Below are positions 1-8,402 of a DNA stretch of 64,000 nt, piece after piece. The position numbers were made by a program, and so were the translations under genes. Origin of the DNA: Aliirhizobium wenxiniae (lineage in GTDB: Bacteria; Pseudomonadota; Alphaproteobacteria; Rhizobiales; Rhizobiaceae). Below the pieces are notes generated by a model. It was not told the origin of the DNA and did no database searches. It saw nothing but the letters and a program-made list of their open reading frames with translations. The DNA lies in contig NZ_JAEUAN010000011.1 of NCBI RefSeq assembly GCF_019511445.1, positions 124,001 through 188,000 of the forward strand, given 5' to 3'. The stretch's first letter is position 1. The number at the start of each line of letters is the position of its first letter.

Positions 1-126
1 ATGCCGGTCAAAAGCCTGATGCGCATGTTCGGCCCCAAGGGTAATCCGAGGGCCGACAATCTTTTTGCCGTCATCCGTCAGCTTCAAGAGAGTTCCGGCG
101 TGCAGCTAGCGGTCGCCGCAGCCTGA
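1..126 (+). CDS. C-terminal tail of an HTH antitoxin-like DNA-binding protein (5' truncated)
   Basis: An open frame runs from the first base to TGA at 124-126 and gives 41 residues ending in AVAAA. The pattern PVKSLMRMFGPKGNP followed by NLFAVIRQLQ matches the end of the HTH domain in small addiction-module antidote or Xre-like proteins, where a conserved G-NP turn precedes the last helix. The ATG at base 1 is probably an internal methionine, because these proteins are normally about 90-110 residues long. It lies just upstream of parDE and may be the antitoxin of another module outside the window. The family call rests on a short tail and is tentative. Confidence 0.55.
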   Translation: MPVKSLMRMFGPKGNPRADNLFAVIRQLQESSGVQLAVAAA

Positions 127-150
127 CAGCGCTTCCGATAGATGATAGAT

Positions 151-168
151 TGTGGGCTGTAGCCCACA
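151..168. promoter_or_regulatory. 18-bp perfect palindrome upstream of parD (candidate autoregulatory operator)
   Basis: The arms TGTGGGCT and AGCCCACA flank a GT centre and end at the parD Shine-Dalgarno (CAGGAG, 167-172). A short direct repeat, GATAGAT-GATAGAT, lies just before it (about 136-149). ParD-type antitoxins usually repress their own promoter by binding such repeats, so an operator is likely. An mRNA hairpin that occludes the ribosome site is the alternative. Confidence 0.4.
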
Positions 169-178
169 GGAGCCTTCG

Positions 179-430
179 ATGAACAAGCCCGTGCAAGTGA
201 CCGTCAGCGATCAGGCCGCAAGCTTCGTCACGCGTGAACTGGAAAGCGGACGCTTCGAGACCGTTGACGAGGTTATCGAGGCCGGTCTTCGCATGCTCGA
301 GGAAGAGCAGATGAAGATCGAGAGGCTGCGCGAGCTTTTGATCGAAAGCGAGAATAGCGGGCCTGCTGAGCCGTTTGATCGTGAGGCGTTGATGGCATCG
401 GTTCGTGCATCATGGGCTGAACGTGGTTGA
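179..430 (+). CDS. parD: ParD-family antitoxin (CC2985 type)
   Basis: 83-residue antitoxin of a type II toxin-antitoxin module. The N-terminus (VQVTVSDQAASFVTRELESG) is a ribbon-helix-helix DNA-binding domain. It is followed by the typical DEVIEAGLRMLEEEQ segment and an acidic C-terminal tail that would wrap the toxin. I chose ATG 179 over an upstream in-frame codon at 152 because CAGGAG ends 6 bases before it. It overlaps the parE frame, so the two are translationally coupled. It should neutralise ParE and repress the operon. Confidence 0.87.
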   Translation: MNKPVQVTVSDQAASFVTRELESGRFETVDEVIEAGLRMLEEEQMKIERLRELLIESENSGPAEPFDREALMASVRASWAERG

Positions 431-728
431 GATCAGGCTACGTCAAACAGCCAAGAGTGATCTGAGGGGCATCGCCCGCTATACCCGCGAGCAATGGTCG
501 GAAAATCAGGCTGAACTCTATGTCGATCAGCTTCTGGATGTGATCGAGCAGATTGGGGACCATCCTTTTTCAGGTCAGGATATGGTCGATATCCGTTCAG
601 GCTATCGCCGCCGTGCAGCGGGTCATCATTATGTGTTCTACGCCGTTATGGATGACGGGTCCGTAGAGATCGCCCGTATCCTCCACGAAAAGGTCGATAT
701 CCGCCGCCATCTCGACGAACAGCAATGA
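423..728 (+). CDS. parE: ParE/RelE-family toxin
   Basis: About 101 residues with the ParE fold signature: VEIRLRQTAKSDLRGIARYT at the N-terminus, then QWSENQAELYVDQL, and near the C-terminus YRRRAAGHHYVFYAV and the IARILHEKVDIRRHL strand. ParE toxins usually inhibit DNA gyrase; some relatives cut mRNA, and sequence alone does not decide which. GTG 423 overlaps the parD stop by 8 bases; an in-frame GTG at 405 is an alternative start. Neither has a strong Shine-Dalgarno, as expected for a coupled toxin. The stop overlaps the next gene as ATGA. The reading frame is intact. Confidence 0.87.
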   Translation: MVEIRLRQTAKSDLRGIARYTREQWSENQAELYVDQLLDVIEQIGDHPFSGQDMVDIRSGYRRRAAGHHYVFYAVMDDGSVEIARILHEKVDIRRHLDEQQ

Positions 729-1219
729 CAGTTTCCAAAATCCTCATCAGCGCCTGCCTTCTCGGCCATGCCGTCCGTTATGATGGGAAGGGAAAGCCGC
801 TTCACCATCCGGCGATCGATCGCTGGCGCCAGGAGGGGAGGCTGGTGACGATCTGCCCGGAGCTTGCCGGTGGCATGAGCGTGCCGCGGCCGCCTGCAGA
901 GATCGAGAAGGGCATGACTGGGGCCGATGTGCTTGAGGGGCGGGCGCGGGTGATGGAGATCACCGGCGGTGATGTGACCGAGGCGTTTGTCGCGGGGGCC
1001 CGTCACGCTTTGGAATTTGCGCAGGCGCATGGCTGTACCCACGCGCTTCTGATCGATGGCAGCCCATCCTGTGGCTCCGGCTTTATCTATGACGGATCGT
1101 TCGGCGGGATGAAACACGCAGGCAACGGCGTGACGGCAGCGCTTCTGGAGCAGGCGGGCATCGTCGTGCGGTCCGATCGTCAGCTGGAAGAACTGGTCGA
1201 GTTGCTGGCAAAAGCCTGA
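725..1219 (+). CDS. DUF523 family protein (YbbK-like)
   Basis: 164 residues spanning the whole DUF523 domain. ISACLLGHAVRYDGKGK stands at the N-terminus, CPELAGG and PRPPAEI follow, and LIDGSPSCGSGFIYDG lies near residues 112-126, with the family's conserved cysteines. The biochemical function is unknown; the cysteines suggest metal or thiol chemistry, which is inference. Its ATG overlaps the parE stop (ATGA), so it is translated from the parDE message. This is an unexpected partner and could be chance insertion of parDE upstream. A hairpin terminator follows. Confidence 0.88.
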   Translation: MTVSKILISACLLGHAVRYDGKGKPLHHPAIDRWRQEGRLVTICPELAGGMSVPRPPAEIEKGMTGADVLEGRARVMEITGGDVTEAFVAGARHALEFAQAHGCTHALLIDGSPSCGSGFIYDGSFGGMKHAGNGVTAALLEQAGIVVRSDRQLEELVELLAKA

Positions 1220-1271
1220 CGCCGCCCATTCGCAGCTATCGCGCTGATCACGAAGAAGTTCGGAAAAAGAG

Positions 1272-1304
1272 AAAGCCGCCGGACCATATTGTCCGGACGG
1301 CTTT
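1272..1304. terminator. Bidirectional hairpin terminator between the DUF523 gene and the chemoreceptor gene
   Basis: AAAGCCGCCGGAC pairs with GTCCGGACGGCTTT around a 6-base loop, with one bulge. A-rich sequence lies on the left and a T/C-rich tail (CTTTCTTCC) on the right. It sits between convergent genes, so it can serve both strands. Confidence 0.75.
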
Positions 1305-1373
1305 CTTCCCCGCGTCCCCCGCGTAACTTTAAGAGAACCCCACCCGAGTTGGACGGAACCTCGATAGTGAAAA

Positions 1374-3206
1374 TCAGCTTGCCATGCGCATCTGACCGGC
1401 CATGTCGCGCAGGCTGTCGGCATGCTTCGAACCGCTGACGCGGAAGCCGCGGATCAGGTTCAGCAAGTCTTCCGTGTCGACTGCGAGCGCTTCGGCGGAA
1501 GCCGTAGTCTCTTCCGCCATGGCGGCATTCTGCTGGGTTGCCTGGTCGAGATGGTTGAGCGACGAGGAGATCGAACGCAGCGTCGAATCCTGTTCTGCGG
1601 CGGAATCGGCGATCTTGCTGACGATGTCGCTTGCAGCCTTCACCTGGCTCGAGATGCGCTTCAGCGCTTCGCCGGCTTCACCTACCAGACGCACGCCGTT
1701 TTCCACCTGATGCGAGGAATGCGAGATCTGGTCCTTGATCTCCTTGGCGGCGGCGGCCGAACGCTGGGCGAGTTCGCGCACTTCCTGGGCGACGACGGCA
1801 AAGCCCTTGCCACTTTCACCGGCGCGCGCGGCCTCGACACCGGCATTGAGTGCCAAGAGGTTGGTCTGAAAGGCGATCTCGTCGATGACACCGATGATCT
1901 TTGAAATCTCGCCGGAGGACTGCTCGATGCCGCTCATCGCCTCGATCGCTTCGGCAACCACGGCATCGCTGCGGTTGGCTTCGCCGCTGACGGTGACAAC
2001 ACGCTGGGCTGCCTCGCGGGCGCCGTCGGCAGTCTGCTTAACGGCAACCGTCAGTTCGTCGAGAGCAGCCGACGTTTCTTCCAGGCTAGCCGCCTGGCGC
2101 TCGGTGCGCTGCGACAGTTCGTTGGAAGCACGACGGATTTCATCCTTCGAGCCGCCGATATCGATGCCCTTGGCATTGACCTTGGACATGGCCGCTTCGA
2201 GATGGCCGAGTGCTTCGTTGAAGTTGTCGCGCAGGCCGGCATAGCGGCTGCCGAGATCGCCGCAGCGAACCGTGAGGTCGCCCTTGGCTAGGTTTTCGAG
2301 AGCCGAGCCGATGGTGGAGACGACGCGGGCCTGCAATTCGGCCTCGTCGCGCTGCATGTCGAGGTTCTGCTGGCGCTCGCCGTCGAGTTCCTCCTGTTGA
2401 CGTTGCTGGCGCTCTTCCATCGCATGGCGTTCGCGCACCTTCTGCTGCAGGGCTGCCGTGGCGCGGGCCATCAGGCCCACTTCGTTGGTCATGCCGGTAT
2501 GCGGGATTTTCAGGTCGACATTCTCGTCGGCAACGGCGTTCAGCGCATTGCGGATATCGCCGAGCGGGCCGGAAATGTTGCGGATGACGACAAGCGCGAG
2601 AAGGGCAGCGATGACGAGGATGCCTGCGCCGATGCCGACCGCCTTCATGATGTCGCCGCGGATCTGGGCTTCCAGATCGTCGACATAGACGCCGGTGACG
2701 AGAACCAGCTGCCAGGGCTCAAAGGAAAGCGCATAGGAGCTCTTGCGGAAACCATCGCCCTGTTCGCCGGGCTTGGGCCCAAGGAAGTCGGCAGTGCCGC
2801 CGCCGGCGCGGCCGATCTTCACCAGCTCGTCGCGATACATGAAGCCCTGGCTGTCGGGCTTGCCCTTGAAATTCTGGCCGAGACGTTTGGGGTCCGGATG
2901 CAGGCGCATCGTCACGTCATAGTCGTAGGCGTAAAGATAACCGTCCGGCTTGAAGGTCATGGCGGCGACGGCTGCGAAGGCCTGTTTCTGTGCGTCTTCG
3001 CGCGTCAGCTCGCCGGCCGCTTCACGTTCCTGGAATTTCTTCAGGATGCCGATGCCGGATTCCACCTGGCTGCGCAGCATTCCGTAACGCTCTGCATAGA
3101 TGGCGCTGGTGGATGCCCGCAGTTCGAAATAGGTGCCGACCGCGAAGGCGACCATTAATGTCAGCACGAGCAGGACGAGCTGATGGGAGATCTTCAGGTT
3201 CTTCAT
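1374..3206 (-). CDS. Methyl-accepting chemotaxis protein with a single Cache sensor
   Basis: 610-residue transmembrane chemoreceptor. A first membrane helix (about 8-28) is followed by a periplasmic single-Cache domain (about 35-185, with DGYLYAYDYD and RLHPDPKRLGQNF). A second helix lies near 192-215, then HAMP (about 216-270) and a long coiled signalling domain. Its tip carries EIAFQTNLLALNAGVEAARAG, the CheA/CheW-binding hairpin. It should sense a small ligand, often an organic acid for this Cache class, and control CheA. ATG 3206 is preferred to an upstream in-frame codon at 3260 because GAGGATTCC precedes it. No C-terminal CheR-tethering pentapeptide is visible. It is a single-gene unit. 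Confidence 0.95.
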   Translation of the reverse strand: MKNLKISHQLVLLVLTLMVAFAVGTYFELRASTSAIYAERYGMLRSQVESGIGILKKFQEREAAGELTREDAQKQAFAAVAAMTFKPDGYLYAYDYDVTMRLHPDPKRLGQNFKGKPDSQGFMYRDELVKIGRAGGGTADFLGPKPGEQGDGFRKSSYALSFEPWQLVLVTGVYVDDLEAQIRGDIMKAVGIGAGILVIAALLALVVIRNISGPLGDIRNALNAVADENVDLKIPHTGMTNEVGLMARATAALQQKVRERHAMEERQQRQQEELDGERQQNLDMQRDEAELQARVVSTIGSALENLAKGDLTVRCGDLGSRYAGLRDNFNEALGHLEAAMSKVNAKGIDIGGSKDEIRRASNELSQRTERQAASLEETSAALDELTVAVKQTADGAREAAQRVVTVSGEANRSDAVVAEAIEAMSGIEQSSGEISKIIGVIDEIAFQTNLLALNAGVEAARAGESGKGFAVVAQEVRELAQRSAAAAKEIKDQISHSSHQVENGVRLVGEAGEALKRISSQVKAASDIVSKIADSAAEQDSTLRSISSSLNHLDQATQQNAAMAEETTASAEALAVDTEDLLNLIRGFRVSGSKHADSLRDMAGQMRMAS

Positions 3207-3365
3207 GGAATCCTCGCGACCGTACGGACCGCCATTGTCCGGCAGCCGAATAGACTTCAAGTGTTAGGAAGGAGCGCATCCTGCGCAAAATTCGTGCTGC
3301 ATCGCACAAGGCTAAAAATGCCCTGTATATTTGAATAAAAATTTAAGGTTTTGCCGAATGGCCAC

Positions 3366-3395
3366 CGATAACGGATATATTATCGATCGTTATCG
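3366..3395. repeat. Inverted repeat in the chemoreceptor upstream region
   Basis: CGATAACG (3366-3373) is repeated inverted as CGTTATCG (3388-3395) with a 14-base AT-rich spacer that includes TATATTATCGAT. It lies about 160 bases upstream of the chemoreceptor start, in an AT-rich stretch (3320-3480) that otherwise shows no gene. It may be an operator or an unstable hairpin; nothing else supports a role. Confidence 0.3.
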
Positions 3396-3485
3396 CGATT
3401 TTTCTGCCGGACGCAGAATTTAGCAAGTCTGGGTAGAAGTATTGGTAATATTGTATCTTGCTGATGTCGAAATAAGTAATTCGAG

Positions 3486-3962
3486 TTATTCGCTCAACCT
3501 CAGTGGAGTCTCTTTGATTTGTTGCTCGCTGGAGGTGTTGTTGTCAACGGCGCCTGTCTTTGATTCCAGGTCGATCTGATCCGTTTGAAGGCCGGTAACC
3601 TGGACTTCGGTCTGAACGAATTTGCCGTTCTTCGTCGCAATGACCGCCTGCAACTGATCGACATTCATCCAGTCCGGAACCTTGCTGATATGGACGACCG
3701 GCGAACCGCCCATCCAGGCATCGGTGCGCACGATCTTCTTCTGGCCGTCGATCTCCATGATCGAAACCGATTGCACGCCGCCCTTCAGCGCGGGCACCTT
3801 GTAGTTGCTTTCATCGGCCTTTTTCAGAGGAGGGCAGGTCTTGCATGTCATGGCAAGCATGCTTGGTGTCGTTCCCTGCGTGTTGCCCGAAAACGGCAGG
3901 ACAGACTGCGCCTGGGCAGTACCGGCGAAAAGCACGAAGGCTGTGAGGGCCAGATGGCGCAT
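3486..3962 (-). CDS. Small secreted protein, HPE1-like domain (tentative)
   Basis: 158 residues with a clear signal peptide (MRHLALTAFVLFAGTAQAQS, cleavage after AQA). The mature part has a CKTCPPL pair of cysteines near residues 40-44, a KIVRTDAWMGGSPVVHIS strand region and an acidic, Gln-rich C-terminus. It resembles small exported rhizobial proteins annotated as plant virulence effector HPE1-like; I recall this from the overall pattern and have not aligned it. No membrane segment follows the signal, so it should be periplasmic or secreted. Its start lies at the foot of a hairpin that holds the Shine-Dalgarno. Function is unknown. Confidence 0.75.
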   Translation of the reverse strand: MRHLALTAFVLFAGTAQAQSVLPFSGNTQGTTPSMLAMTCKTCPPLKKADESNYKVPALKGGVQSVSIMEIDGQKKIVRTDAWMGGSPVVHISKVPDWMNVDQLQAVIATKNGKFVQTEVQVTGLQTDQIDLESKTGAVDNNTSSEQQIKETPLRLSE

Positions 3963-3985
3963 GATGCAAATCCTCTCTTTGCATC
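3963..3985 (-). promoter_or_regulatory. Hairpin presenting the ribosome-binding site in its loop
   Basis: On the minus strand GATGCAAA pairs perfectly with TTTGCATC, the loop holds GAGAGGA, and the ATG of the small secreted protein follows at once (3962). The ribosome site is therefore displayed in the loop with the start codon at the stem base. This may tune translation or be a protein or sRNA target. The structure is seen; the role is inferred. Confidence 0.45.
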
Positions 3986-4088
3986 AAGCCTAGTCCATCA
4001 GTGGTTTCGATCCCGTCAGGAGAATCGGTAAATAACGGCTTAACCTGTAACGATTGGCCACATCACCCAAAGGCATGCGGCCGAGCCG

Positions 4089-5360
4089 TCAGGAATTCTC
4101 GCGCGCAGCAGCCCGCCAGCCGATATCGCGGCGGCAGAAACCGTTGTCCCACTCGATCCCCTCGACGAGAGAATAGGCCCCGGCCTGTGCCTCGCGGACA
4201 TTGTGGCCGATTGCCGTGACGTTCAGCACCCGGCCGCCGGTCGCAACCAGTTGCCCGTCCTTGATGGCAGTGCCGGCATGGAAAATCTTCTCGCCTCTGC
4301 CGGTTGCCGGCAGCTTGGCGATCGGCGTGTTCTTGTCATAGGCGGCGGGATAACCCTTGGACGCCATGACCACCGTCAGCGCCACGTCGTCGCTCCACAG
4401 CGCTTCGACCTGATTGAGCGTGCCGGTTGCGGCGGCATACAGCAGTTCGAGAAGATCGCTCTTCAACCGCATCATCAGAACCTGGCATTCAGGATCACCG
4501 AAGCGGACATTGTATTCGATCAGTTCCGGACCCTTCTGGGTAATCATCAGGCCGGCAAAGAAGACACCGGTGAACGGATGGCCGCTTTCCGCCATGCCGC
4601 GGATCGTCGGCTCGATGATTTCCTTCATCGTCCGCTCGACCATTTCGGGCGTCATGACCGGGGCAGGGGAATAGGCGCCCATGCCGCCTGTGTTCGGGCC
4701 GGTATCGCCGTCGCCGACGCGCTTGTGGTCCTGCGCCGTTGCCAGCGCCAGCGCCGTCTTGCCGTCGGAAAGGCAGAAAAAGCTTGCCTCTTCGCCATCG
4801 AGATAGGCCTCGACCACGACTTCCGCACCGGCCGCCCCGAAGGCGCCGTCGAAGCAGTCGTCGATCGCGGCAAGCGCTTCCTCGACCGTCATTGCCACAG
4901 TGACGCCCTTGCCGGCGGCAAGCCCGTCCGCCTTGACGACGATCGGTGCGCCCTGCTCGGTCACATAGGCCTTGGCTTCCTCACCATTGGTGAAGCGGCG
5001 GTAAGCACCGGTCGGGATATTGTGGCGGGCGCAGATATCCTTGGTGAAACCCTTGGAGCCTTCGAGCTGGGCGGCTGCGGCCGATGGTCCGAAGACGACG
5101 ATGTTCTTGGCGCGAAGCACGTCGGCAAGGCCGGCCACCAGCGGGCCTTCCGGACCGACAACGACGAAGTCGATACCATTGGTCAGGCAGAATTCGGCAA
5201 CTGCGCCGTGATCATCGACATCGAGAGAAGCGATCTCGGCATGTTCCGCGATACCGGGATTGCCCGGAGCAGCATAAAGGGCAGTCAGTTTGGGAGACTG
5301 TGCGAGCTTCCACGCCAATGCATGTTCGCGGCCGCCTGAGCCGATCAGCAGAACCTTCAT
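4089..5360 (-). CDS. purD: Phosphoribosylamine-glycine ligase (GAR synthetase)
   Basis: 423 residues, the normal PurD length. It catalyses ATP-dependent joining of glycine to 5-phosphoribosylamine, the second step of purine synthesis, in the cytoplasm. The N-terminal [19 protein letters not shown] motif, the [18 protein letters not shown] segment, the ATP-grasp signature [15 protein letters not shown] (about 142-156) and [14 protein letters not shown] are all present, as is the metal-binding NVRFGDPE near 280-290. It is monocistronic here, as purine genes are scattered in alphaproteobacteria. The start has no competing upstream ATG. A short inverted repeat lies in its leader. Confidence 0.97.
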   Translation of the reverse strand: MKVLLIGSGGREHALAWKLAQSPKLTALYAAPGNPGIAEHAEIASLDVDDHGAVAEFCLTNGIDFVVVGPEGPLVAGLADVLRAKNIVVFGPSAAAAQLEGSKGFTKDICARHNIPTGAYRRFTNGEEAKAYVTEQGAPIVVKADGLAAGKGVTVAMTVEEALAAIDDCFDGAFGAAGAEVVVEAYLDGEEASFFCLSDGKTALALATAQDHKRVGDGDTGPNTGGMGAYSPAPVMTPEMVERTMKEIIEPTIRGMAESGHPFTGVFFAGLMITQKGPELIEYNVRFGDPECQVLMMRLKSDLLELLYAAATGTLNQVEALWSDDVALTVVMASKGYPAAYDKNTPIAKLPATGRGEKIFHAGTAIKDGQLVATGGRVLNVTAIGHNVREAQAGAYSLVEGIEWDNGFCRRDIGWRAAARENS

Positions 5361-5361
5361 A

Positions 5362-5395
5362 AACCGCCCTCATGGTTGTTTTCAGTGGGGCGGTT
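5362..5395. repeat. Inverted repeat in the purD leader
   Basis: AACCGCCC (5362-5369) and GGGCGGTT (5388-5395) form perfect 8-base arms around an 18-base spacer immediately upstream of the purD start codon. This could be a leader hairpin or operator; no regulator is evident. Confidence 0.35.
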
Positions 5396-5501
5396 AAGGC
5401 CCGTAGCCGCAAAGGTCAAGGGTCTGCGCGCGATATGCTCCCGGTTGGCGGCCGGCCCCACAGGGATAACAGGGTCGGCACGGCCTTGATGTTGAATGTT
5501 T

Positions 5502-5702
5502 CTAGAGCGTGAAATGCTCGTACTGGCGCAACGCCAGCGTCGTTTCGAAAATCAGTCGGTTTCGATAGGCGAGGAAGGGAACCGGTTCGTCTCTTTTGGC
5601 TGCATCTTTTATCTTTTCGCTCAGGTAGATGATGGCGGCCTCAAGCTCCTCGGAGCCCACCGCCTCATCACCGGCGAGTTGGGTGGCGATTTTTCTGGGC
5701 AT
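5502..5702 (-). CDS. Conserved-looking 66-residue protein of unknown function
   Basis: A short protein starting MPRKIATQLAG and ending ALRQYEHFTL, rich in Ala, Glu and Lys and predicted mostly helical, with no signal peptide or membrane segment. A strong Shine-Dalgarno (GGAGGT, 4 bases before ATG 5702) supports translation. A small GCCGCAT-C-ATGCGGC hairpin lies just upstream (5719-5733). It stands alone between purD and the divergent tex gene. I do not recognise a domain, and no function is proposed. Confidence 0.68.
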   Translation of the reverse strand: MPRKIATQLAGDEAVGSEELEAAIIYLSEKIKDAAKRDEPVPFLAYRNRLIFETTLALRQYEHFTL

Positions 5703-5929
5703 TCATACCTCCATGCGTGCCGCATCATGCGGCGCGGCTAACTATAGGTAGGGCGATGAATGCGAGAAGATGTCACGTCTTTATCCACCGGGTGACGGTT
5801 ATCGCTTGGTGAACGCCGGCCCGTTTTGGCACAGGTCACGTCATCATCCTGTGAGCGCAGGGCAGGGCGGTGTTGTCTTGCCGCAAAGTTTGATTATGGT
5901 CGCGCCTCCCGATCCAGACGAGGACTTCC

Positions 5930-8230
5930 ATGGCCGCCGATATCCAGAAACTCAGCATTGCGATCGCCGCAGAAATCAACGCGCGCCCGGATCAGGCCAA
6001 GGCGGCGATCGGCCTGCTGGATGAAGGCGCGACCGTGCCCTTCATCGCGCGCTATCGTAAGGAAGTGACCGGCGGCCTCGACGATACGCAGCTGCGAAAC
6101 CTCGCCGAACGCCTCGTCTATCTGCGCGAACTGGAAGCGCGCCGCGTCTCGATCGTCGACAGCATCAATACCCAGGGCAAGATGACCGATGAGCTTGCGC
6201 GCAAGCTTGCCGGTGCCGCCACCAAGGCGGAACTCGAAGACCTCTATCTCCCCTACAAGCCGAAGCGCCGCACCCGCGCCGAGATCGCCCGCGAGCGCGG
6301 CCTCGGGCCGCTGGCCGAAGCCATTTGGGCGGATCGCAACGCCGATCCGGCAAAGCTTGCGCAAGACTATGTTCAGGGTGAAGTCGCCGATGTGAAGACG
6401 GCGCTCGAGGGCGCACGCGATATCGTTGCCGAAACCATTTCCGAAAATGCCGATCTTCTCGGTCGCCTGCGCCAGCACATGCGCGATGGCGCGGTTCTTC
6501 GTGCCAAGGTCGTTGATGGCAAGCAGGAAGCGGGCGCCAAGTTCGCCGACTATTTCGATCATACGGAGCGCTGGGCAACCGTTCCCGGCCACCGTGCGCT
6601 CGCCATGCTGCGTGGCTGGAACGAGGAAATGCTGACCCTGACGATCGATGTCGATGCCGACGACACATCCCCGGTCAAGCCGGCGCAGCGCATCATCGCC
6701 GCAGCCTTTGAAATCCGCGGCTCGGGCAAGGGCGACCTGTGGCTGATGGAAGCCGCCGGCTGGACATGGCGCGTCAAGCTCTCTGTCTCGCTGTCGCTCG
6801 ACCTGATGCGGGAGATGCGCGAACGCTCCGAAGAGGATGCCATCCACGTCTTCGCCCGTAACCTCAAGGATCTGCTGCTCGCTGCCCCCGCCGGTTCACG
6901 CTCGACCATGGGCCTCGATCCGGGCATCCGCACTGGCGTCAAGGTCGCGATCGTCGATGCCACCGGCAAGCTGATCGACACTTCGACCGTCTATCCCTTC
7001 CCGCCGAAGAACGACCTGCGCGGCACCCAGGCAGAACTTGCCTCGCTGATCCGCAAGCACAATGTCGAACTGATCGCCATCGGCAATGGTACGGGCAGCC
7101 GTGAGACGGAAAAGCTGGTGGCTGACATGCTGTCATCCCTGCCGGGGGCCAAGCCGACCAAGGTCATCGTCTCGGAAGCCGGCGCTTCGGTCTATTCCGC
7201 CTCTGAGACCGCTGCCGCCGAATTTCCGCAGCTTGATGTGTCGCTGCGCGGCGCCGTCTCCATCGCCCGCCGCCTGCAGGATCCGCTGGCCGAACTGGTC
7301 AAGATCGAACCCAAGGCGATCGGCGTCGGCCAGTACCAGCACGATGTCGATCAGGGCAAGCTCGCCCGTTCGCTTGATGCCGTGGTTGAAGATGCGGTGA
7401 ACGCCGTTGGCGTCGATCTCAACATGGCGTCTGCGCCGCTTCTGGCCCGCGTTTCGGGCTTGAGCAAGTCGATTGCCGAAGCGATCGTCGCCCATCGCGA
7501 TTTGAATGGCGCTTTCGAAAGCCGCAAGGATCTTTTGAAGGTCGCGCGCCTTGGCAACCGCACCTTCGAACAGGCCGCGGGCTTCCTGCGCATCGTCAAC
7601 GGCAAAGAGCCGCTCGATGCTTCCTCCGTCCACCCGGAAGCCTATGGCGTGGCGAAGAAGATCGTCGCCGCCTGCGGCCGTGACCTGCGCACCCTGATGG
7701 GCGACAGCGCGGCCTTGAAGGCTGTCGATCCGCGCCAGTTCATCGACGAGCAGTTCGGCCTGCCGACGGTGAAGGACATTATCGCCGAGCTGGAAAAGCC
7801 CGGCCGCGACCCGCGCCCGAGCTTCAAGACCGCCACGTTTGCGGATGGCATCGATGAGATCACTGACCTGAAACCCGGCATGCTGCTGGAAGGCACCGTC
7901 ACCAATGTCGCCGCCTTCGGCGCCTTCGTCGATATCGGCGTGCATCAGGACGGTCTCGTTCACGTCTCTCAACTGGCCGACAAGTTCGTCAAGGACCCGC
8001 ATGAAGTGGTCAAGGCCGGCGATGTAGTGAAGGTCAAGGTGGTTGAGGTGGACGTCAAGCGCAAGCGTATAGGCTTGACGATGCGCAAGGACGGAGGCGA
8101 TTCAGCCCCGCCGCCGCGGGGTCCGGGCAAAAATGAACGCCCCGCCAATCAAAAATTCATGAAGACCGAAAAGCCTTCTTCACAAGGCGCTTTCGGTGCA
8201 GCGCTCGCGGAAGCTTTAAAAAAGCGCTGA
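5930..8230 (+). CDS. tex: Tex-family RNA-binding transcription accessory protein
   Basis: 766 residues, the usual Tex length. An N-terminal helical Tex domain ([15 protein letters not shown] start) is followed by the YqgF-like RNase H fold (about 325-455, with [20 protein letters not shown]), helix-hairpin-helix elements (about 490-560) and a C-terminal S1 RNA-binding domain (about 646-712, [20 protein letters not shown]). Tex binds nucleic acid and associates with RNA polymerase; precise roles vary by species. GAGGA stands 7 bases before ATG 5930. It is monocistronic, with a hairpin terminator downstream. Confidence 0.95.
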   Translation: MAADIQKLSIAIAAEINARPDQAKAAIGLLDEGATVPFIARYRKEVTGGLDDTQLRNLAERLVYLRELEARRVSIVDSINTQGKMTDELARKLAGAATKAELEDLYLPYKPKRRTRAEIARERGLGPLAEAIWADRNADPAKLAQDYVQGEVADVKTALEGARDIVAETISENADLLGRLRQHMRDGAVLRAKVVDGKQEAGAKFADYFDHTERWATVPGHRALAMLRGWNEEMLTLTIDVDADDTSPVKPAQRIIAAAFEIRGSGKGDLWLMEAAGWTWRVKLSVSLSLDLMREMRERSEEDAIHVFARNLKDLLLAAPAGSRSTMGLDPGIRTGVKVAIVDATGKLIDTSTVYPFPPKNDLRGTQAELASLIRKHNVELIAIGNGTGSRETEKLVADMLSSLPGAKPTKVIVSEAGASVYSASETAAAEFPQLDVSLRGAVSIARRLQDPLAELVKIEPKAIGVGQYQHDVDQGKLARSLDAVVEDAVNAVGVDLNMASAPLLARVSGLSKSIAEAIVAHRDLNGAFESRKDLLKVARLGNRTFEQAAGFLRIVNGKEPLDASSVHPEAYGVAKKIVAACGRDLRTLMGDSAALKAVDPRQFIDEQFGLPTVKDIIAELEKPGRDPRPSFKTATFADGIDEITDLKPGMLLEGTVTNVAAFGAFVDIGVHQDGLVHVSQLADKFVKDPHEVVKAGDVVKVKVVEVDVKRKRIGLTMRKDGGDSAPPPRGPGKNERPANQKFMKTEKPSSQGAFGAALAEALKKR

Positions 8231-8269
8231 ATTTTACAAGCCAAAAGCTCATTGCTACTCTTAGGTGTG

Positions 8270-8303
8270 CGCCGTCAAACAACCCGTTTGACGGCGTTCT
8301 GTT
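8270..8303 (+). terminator. Rho-independent terminator after tex
   Basis: CGCCGTCAAAC pairs perfectly with GTTTGACGGCG (8270-8280 and 8286-8296) around AACCC, followed by TTCTGTTT. It lies about 40 bases after the tex stop. Confidence 0.85.
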
Positions 8304-8402
8304 TCGTGTCATTTTCATGACCGGAATGTGCTTGCAGTCCGAGGAATAGGCGCTAGATTTCGAAAAATAGTAAGGTTCCCTTAGTATTCAGGAGGTGGGT
8401 CC

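Noticed and set aside
1225..1371. Possible tRNA or small RNA between the DUF523 and chemoreceptor genes
   Set aside because: Only a terminator hairpin is visible; no cloverleaf or conserved T-loop sequence was seen.
638..1423. 261-codon minus-strand open frame opposite parE and the DUF523 gene
   Set aside because: It is a shadow on the complementary strand of two convincing genes, has an unnatural Arg/His-rich composition and no ribosome site.
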